Source: Myxococcales bacterium (lineage in GTDB: Bacteria; Myxococcota; Myxococcia; Myxococcales; Myxococcaceae). Taken from it: a DNA stretch of 64,000 nucleotides. Below the pieces are notes generated by a model that was not told the DNA's origin, did not search any database, and saw only the letters and a program-made list of their open reading frames with translations. Shown here one piece after another: positions 60,353-64,000 of this stretch. Position 1 is the stretch's first letter. Each line of letters begins with the position of its first letter. The translations under genes and the position numbers were made by a program. The stretch covers positions 40,339-104,338 of the forward strand of contig JACPVI010000014.1 of the NCBI GenBank assembly GCA_016191815.1, read 5' to 3'.

Positions 60353-61114
60353 ATGCGGGTGGCGCTGACGTCAGGGGCCCTGTGTGCGCTCTTGGGACTC
60401 GCCTGTTCGCGTGACCGCGACCGCGCGGGAGCGGACGACGAGCGGGAGATGGAGATGCCGGGGATGCGCGCCGGCATGCCTCAAGGCGAAGAGCCCTTGC
60501 GGGCGGCCTGTGTCGGCCTGGAGGAGCTTGAGCGCGAGCTGGAGCAGACCCGCAGCGAGCTGGAGAGGCTAAGGGGCGAGCTGGAGCCGGTCCTGCAGGC
60601 AGGCCCTCGGCAGCCCGCCGCCGCCCCGCCCGAGGAGCGGGCGGCCTCCCTGGACGCCGAGTTGGTGGACGATCTCCGAAGCATCTGCGCTCGCCTCCCC
60701 TCCGAGCGAGGCACCGGCGGTGCGGGCCGCAGGGGAGAAGTGCCCTCGGAGTCCGGCGCGCTGCCCATGAAGAGCCGAGGCGCCGAGCTGGCGAAGCTCC
60801 AGCGCGAGATGAGCGCCCTGGATCGCGAGCTGGGCACGCTCAGCCGCGACGCTGCTACCCTCTCTGTGGGGCCGCCGCTGGCCTTCGCGGGAACCCTGAC
60901 CTCGGTTTCCCGGCGCTGGGTCTCCGTGCGCGACGACCGAGGCAGCCTCTACCGCCTGCGGCTGACCCGGGCAACCGAGGCCCTGCGCCAAGGGGAGCGA
61001 GTCCCCCTGGGGGAGCTGCGCGAGGGCGCGCGAGTTCGCGCTGCGGTCGTCCTGGAGACCGGGGAGCTGGTTGCCCGGACGCTCGAGGTGCTGGCGCGCG
61101 AGCGGATGCGGTGA
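60353..61114 (+). CDS. Coiled-coil lipoprotein of unknown function (TamAB-linked)
   Basis: 253 residues. ATG 60353 sits behind GGAGGGG. Lipobox LGLAC (Cys18). Two coiled-coil segments are visible (LEELERELEQTRSELERLRG and LAKLQREMSALDRELGTLSR) with a Pro/Ala linker between. A small C-terminal beta domain (FAGTLTSVSRRWVSVRDDRG, LYRLRLTRATEALRQGERVP) resembles an OB/SH3-like fold. It could bridge membrane components along the periplasm. It lies 61 bp after the TamB-like gene and is translationally coupled (4-bp overlap) to the next gene. I do not recognise a named family. Confidence 0.7.
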   Translation: MRVALTSGALCALLGLACSRDRDRAGADDEREMEMPGMRAGMPQGEEPLRAACVGLEELERELEQTRSELERLRGELEPVLQAGPRQPAAAPPEERAASLDAELVDDLRSICARLPSERGTGGAGRRGEVPSESGALPMKSRGAELAKLQREMSALDRELGTLSRDAATLSVGPPLAFAGTLTSVSRRWVSVRDDRGSLYRLRLTRATEALRQGERVPLGELREGARVRAAVVLETGELVARTLEVLARERMR

Positions 61115-62232
61115 GCGCGCTCCGCGCATGGCCGAACCTGACAATCGCCACGCTGCTCCTCGCTTCGGGAACGGCTTCCCGCGGCGGCGGGCCCGCCGTG
61201 GAGAGCGAGGAACTGCCCCAGGTCGAGTGTGAGGAGATGGAGCGCCTGCTCGAGCAGGCGAGAGAGCTTCGGCTGAGGATCGCCGATCTCCGCGCCAGGG
61301 CCGATCGCGCGCTGCAGAGCGGAAGGCCCTACCCCACGGCCGAAGGCGAAGCGCTGGACGAACCGCGGGAGCCGGCCCCGGCGGAGGAGCGCCTCGGGCG
61401 CCAGCAGAGACCTTCGCTGATGCCGGATGCGGCGGAGTCAATCCCCTCGGAGCGAGCGGACGCACCTCCCGCGGACGAGGAGCTCACCGAGCTACCTGCG
61501 CCAGTCACGCCGGAGAATCGGCCGGGGACCGATTCGGGACGAGCGGAGGTAACGGTCGCGCCGGAGCACGAGCGAAGAGCCCGACCGGAGCGGCCGCGCA
61601 CGCTGCGGGAGCAGCAGCCTCTGCTCGTGGAGGACGCCCGTGCCAGCTCCGGCCTCGAGGCGGACCTCGCCCTCGTGTCCGGAGACGGCGAGGGGAATGA
61701 CGGACTGCTCTTGCGGCCGAGGCTGGCCCTCGGCTTCCCGTTCGCGCTGGAGCTCGGCGCCGAGGCTGAGCTCGGCTTCCTCGAGGGAGAAGGCCAGCTC
61801 GGCCCGGTGCGCCTCTACGCGCTGCAGGAAATCTCTTCGGAGCGCCGGCTCCTGCCTCGGCTCGCCCTCAAGGCCGAGCTGGCCGGGCCCGGGCGCTCGG
61901 TTGGCACCTCCTTCGAGGCCACGGTGCTCGGGACCAAGACCTTCGGTCCTACCCGCTTGCACCTGAACCTGGGCTACGCGCTCCGTGCCCGCACCCCGGA
62001 TCGCCTCCTCCTCGGGCTCGGGGCGGATCTCGGCGTGGGCGAGCGGCTGCTATTGCTGGCGGACCTCCACCTGCGCCCGCAGCTTGGCGCCGGGCCCGCT
62101 TTCGCGGGTGCGGATCTCGGCGCCGGCTTCCGCCTCTCCGAGCGGCTGGTGCTTCATGGGGCATTGGGGTTGAGCTGGACCGCCGGCGAGCTCGACGCCC
62201 GAGCGCTTCTCGGCATTGGCGCACGGCCCTGA
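61111..62232 (+). CDS. Secreted coiled-coil plus outer-membrane-barrel-like protein (TamAB-linked)
   Basis: 373 residues, GTG start in a 4-bp overlap with the coiled-coil lipoprotein gene. A signal sequence (LTIATLLLASGTAS) leads to a coiled coil (ECEEMERLLEQARELRLRIA), an acidic Pro/Arg-rich linker, and a C-terminal half rich in alternating strands (GFPFALELGAEAELGFLEGE, RLHLNLGYALRARTPDRLLL, LSERLVLHGALGLSWTAGEL), which fits a beta-barrel. The tail ALLGIGARP lacks the terminal Phe usual for Bam substrates. Context with TamA, TamB and the coiled-coil lipoprotein suggests a role in the same envelope machinery. Confidence 0.7.
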   Translation: MSALRAWPNLTIATLLLASGTASRGGGPAVESEELPQVECEEMERLLEQARELRLRIADLRARADRALQSGRPYPTAEGEALDEPREPAPAEERLGRQQRPSLMPDAAESIPSERADAPPADEELTELPAPVTPENRPGTDSGRAEVTVAPEHERRARPERPRTLREQQPLLVEDARASSGLEADLALVSGDGEGNDGLLLRPRLALGFPFALELGAEAELGFLEGEGQLGPVRLYALQEISSERRLLPRLALKAELAGPGRSVGTSFEATVLGTKTFGPTRLHLNLGYALRARTPDRLLLGLGADLGVGERLLLLADLHLRPQLGAGPAFAGADLGAGFRLSERLVLHGALGLSWTAGELDARALLGIGARP

Positions 62233-62265
62233 CCATGGCCAGAGCCGCCGCCTTCCTGCGCCGGC

Positions 62266-62565
62266 CTACCAGCCGATCTGCGTGCGGTGCCCGTCGCCGA
62301 ATGCCCACGGCGTCACCGGGAATGCGGCCTGGGTCGGAATGGTAGGCGCGAACCCGAAGGGGCTGTGCACCACCGCCAGCGGGTTGATGTACGGAGCCCC
62401 GAAGGCGGCGCCGACGCCGGCCATCGGCCCGTAGGTCTCGAGCTGCCCCACCGGCAGGAACGGCTGAGGCAGCACGCCCATCACCGCTCGGCGCTCCAGC
62501 ACCTCGAGGGTCTGGGCGATGAGGTCGTTGAGGATCTGCAGCTTGCGGATGTCGTAGCTCACCAT
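62266..62565 (-). CDS. Small Gly/Pro-rich protein of unknown function
   Basis: 99 residues from ATG 62565 behind AAGGAG. The N terminus is helical (MVSYDIRKLQILNDLIAQTL). The C-terminal two thirds are Gly/Pro/Phe-rich (PVGQLETYGPMAGVGAAFGA, HSPFGFAPTIPTQAAFPVTP), like small coat or surface proteins. It lies 69 bp downstream of the Hsp20 gene on the same strand and could be co-transcribed with it. A spore or stress coat role is only a suggestion. Confidence 0.6.
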   Translation of the reverse strand: MVSYDIRKLQILNDLIAQTLEVLERRAVMGVLPQPFLPVGQLETYGPMAGVGAAFGAPYINPLAVVHSPFGFAPTIPTQAAFPVTPWAFGDGHRTQIGW

Positions 62566-62634
62566 CTTCGTGCTCCTTGCGCATTTCGCGCCTTGGGGTT
62601 GCGCCGGCCACACGGCCGTCGCGGGCGAGGAGGC

Positions 62635-63147
62635 CTAGGCCACCTCGATCTTCACTTCCTTGCGCTGGCCGCGGTCCTTGCGGCTGCTCACCAGCAGGAC
62701 TCCGTTCTCCAACTTCGCCTCAAGGGAGCGCTCGTCGAGCGCCGGGGGCACCGGCACCTCCCGCTCGAAGCGTCCGAACGCCGACTCCGAGTAGGTCGGA
62801 CGGAGGCCGGCTTTCTCCGAGCCGGGCAGCTCGCGGGTGCCGGTGATCCGCAGGGCCCCGAGCCCCAGCTCCACCGAGAGGTCGGAGCGCCGGACGCCAG
62901 GCAGCTCGACGGCGCAGCGCCATTCCTCTTCGCCCTCGTAGATGGTGACTCGCGGCGAAGCCGTGTTGCTCGGGCGGGTGCCGTTGAGCGCCCGATCCAG
63001 GCGGCGCAGCCGCTCCTGGACGTAGTCCTCCGGGCTGACTCCAGGCGGGATGGGAGCCAGCGGGAGCTCTCTGCGGCTCGGCTCGTTCCCGGTGAGCTGG
63101 CGGTAGACCCGCTCCAGACGAGAGATCTCGGCATCGACGTCGATCAT
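62635..63147 (-). CDS. Hsp20/alpha-crystallin small heat-shock protein
   Basis: 170 residues from ATG 63147, with GGAGGA at a good distance. The N-terminal arm (LERVYRQLTGNEPSRRELPL) precedes the alpha-crystallin domain at about 65-165. VTIYEGEEEWRCAVELPGVR carries the ELPGV motif, followed by SDLSVELGLGALRITGTREL, FERE-type strands, and ENGVLLVSSRKDR, a variant of the conserved GVL motif. Hsp20 proteins bind unfolding proteins without ATP. Unusual features are the rather long N-terminal arm and the absence of a C-terminal IxI motif. It diverges from a KGG-repeat gene. Confidence 0.88.
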   Translation of the reverse strand: MIDVDAEISRLERVYRQLTGNEPSRRELPLAPIPPGVSPEDYVQERLRRLDRALNGTRPSNTASPRVTIYEGEEEWRCAVELPGVRRSDLSVELGLGALRITGTRELPGSEKAGLRPTYSESAFGRFEREVPVPPALDERSLEAKLENGVLLVSSRKDRGQRKEVKIEVA

Positions 63148-63343
63148 CGCTTCCTCCGGCGGGAAGGTGGGGCTCGACCGGCGGCCGAGCGGAGCGCGGA
63201 CGTGTACCCCCGGGCCTCGGCTCGAGGAATTGACCCGCGGCCCCACGCGCTGTTGGGCGGAGGACGGGATCTCTCCCTCGGCCCGCGGCCCACTGGCCCC
63301 GCGGAGACCCACCGCTCAATTTTCCCGCAGCGAGGAGGCGAAC

Positions 63344-63658
63344 GTGGCGGCGAGGAACGGGGGCAAGGGTCGACTGACGGTGCGGGAGGCGGGGGACCTT
63401 GGCGGCCGGGCGCGAAAGGCGCAGCTGGGCAAGGACGGTTACGTGGAGCTGGGTCGGAAGGGCGGGCAGAAGGTGGCGCGCGAGCGGGGTCCCGAGTTCT
63501 TCGCCGCCATCGGCCAGAAGGGAGGAGCCTCGCGGAAGGCCCAGCTGGGACCCGAGGGCTACGCCGCGCTCGGCCGAAAGGGCGCCTCGTCGCTGCGAGC
63601 CAAGGTGGAGCGGGACCAACCCTTGGCCGCCAATCCGCCGTGGGCGGAGAGAGACTGA
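63344..63658 (+). CDS. KGG-repeat stress protein
   Basis: 104 residues, GTG start behind GAGGAGG. Three Gly/Lys-rich repeats appear: AGDLGGRARKAQLGKDGYVE, LGRKGGQKVARERGPEFFAA, and IGQKGGASRKAQLGPEGYAA. These match the KGG/Em-like hydrophilic family associated with desiccation and general stress. The protein is very hydrophilic and probably disordered. It diverges from the Hsp20 gene across 196 bp; shared stress induction is plausible but no promoter was identified. It converges with the Gly/Tyr-rich gene at the window edge. Confidence 0.85.
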   Translation: MAARNGGKGRLTVREAGDLGGRARKAQLGKDGYVELGRKGGQKVARERGPEFFAAIGQKGGASRKAQLGPEGYAALGRKGASSLRAKVERDQPLAANPPWAERD

Positions 63659-63724
63659 CCGAGGGAGGCGCGAAGCTCCCTCGCGCGCCCGGGCCTCGAC
63701 TCCGCTTTGCTGCTCCGCCCCGCG

Positions 63725-64000
63725 CTACTCCCGCTCCCTGGGGGGCTTCTTCTCCTCAGGCGGCTGCGGCGCGAGCGGCGGCTGCGGCTGCGGCGGGACC
63801 TGTTGCGGCGCGCCGTAGCCGAACCCCGGGTAGGCGCCGCCCCAGAAGCCCCACCTTCCTCCGTAGGCCGCCAGGCCCTGAACACTGCCGATGCCAACGC
63901 CTTGGTACGGAACGAAGAAACCGTCGAAACCAGCTCCGCCATACCCAAGCCCGGCGCCGTACCCTAGGCCTCCGTAGCCCCAACCTCCGTAGCCCCAGCC
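63725..64000 (-). CDS. Gly/Tyr/Trp-rich protein, 3' portion only
   Basis: The frame is open from the window end to TAG at 63725-63727, giving the last 91 residues of a gene that starts beyond 64000. The sequence is extremely rich in Gly, Tyr and Trp (GWGYGGWGYGGLGYGAGLGY), then GFDGFFVPYQGVGIGSVQGL, and it ends in a Gln/Pro/Glu-rich tail with KKPPRERE. The composition resembles glycine-rich surface or coat proteins. The lack of a start codon inside the window is the reason it is easily missed. No family assigned. Confidence 0.7.
   Translation of the reverse strand, partial: GWGYGGWGYGGLGYGAGLGYGGAGFDGFFVPYQGVGIGSVQGLAAYGGRWGFWGGAYPGFGYGAPQQVPPQPQPPLAPQPPEEKKPPRERE

Overview
The window is GC-rich (about 70% by eye) and densely coded, and it looks like chromosome from a myxobacterium-type organism (Myxococcota, formerly Deltaproteobacteria). 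The basis is gene content rather than a marker gene: Ser/Thr kinases with an HRDISPQN loop and PEGA repeats, a GAF/sigma-54 activator, an FHA-GAF-cyclase, MopE-type metal-binding repeats, choice-of-anchor lipoproteins, a KGG stress protein and an extensive lipoprotein/outer-membrane repertoire. No rRNA, convincing tRNA, CRISPR array or prophage was seen.

Layout. 1-279: tail of a secreted beta-propeller protein. 281-5921 (-): complete RND efflux operon (outer-membrane channel, adaptor, pump). 6173-12028 (+): a MopE-repeat lipoprotein followed with no gap by a five-gene Mla/MCE lipid-transport cassette (ATPase, permease, permease, ATPase, MCE protein). 12025-15955: GT2 plus DUF2304, then ResB and CcsA of cytochrome c maturation with an outer-membrane protein gene between them. 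16319-18738: a metallo-hydrolase and a sigma-54 activator. 18739-21270: a decayed patch with a broken hydrolase, degenerate reading frames and two long inverted repeats. 21271-28132: kinase, cyclase, an outer-membrane-like protein, TruD and a VapBC module. 28477-30856: ECF sigma factor, anti-sigma factor and an STN/beta-repeat membrane protein. 31054-35020: glycosyltransferases. 35115-37214: collagen-like/TIG/propeller lipoprotein. 37248-46015 (-): an apparent operon purH, TPR protein, purD, lptF, lptG, O-antigen ligase. 46118-50244 (-): regulators and a PEGA kinase. 50411-53362: a large VWA/choice-of-anchor lipoprotein. 54147-62232 (+): TamA/TamB-type envelope assembly genes with two accessory secreted proteins. 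62266-64000: Hsp20, KGG and small Gly/Tyr-rich proteins.

The dominant theme is the outer envelope: drug efflux, phospholipid transport, LPS export and ligation, glycan synthesis, and TamAB assembly, with kinases, cyclase and sigma factors as signal input.

The most interesting item is the Mla-like cassette at 8091-12028. It has two different permeases and two different ATPases. The ATPase lesions are complementary: the first lacks the catalytic Glu and the H-loop His but keeps LSGG, and the second keeps both catalytic residues but lacks LSGG. Together they would form one degenerate and one consensus ATP site, as in asymmetric heterodimeric ABC exporters. Start sites for many genes were chosen from Shine-Dalgarno spacing, signal peptides or 4-bp overlaps and are inferences.
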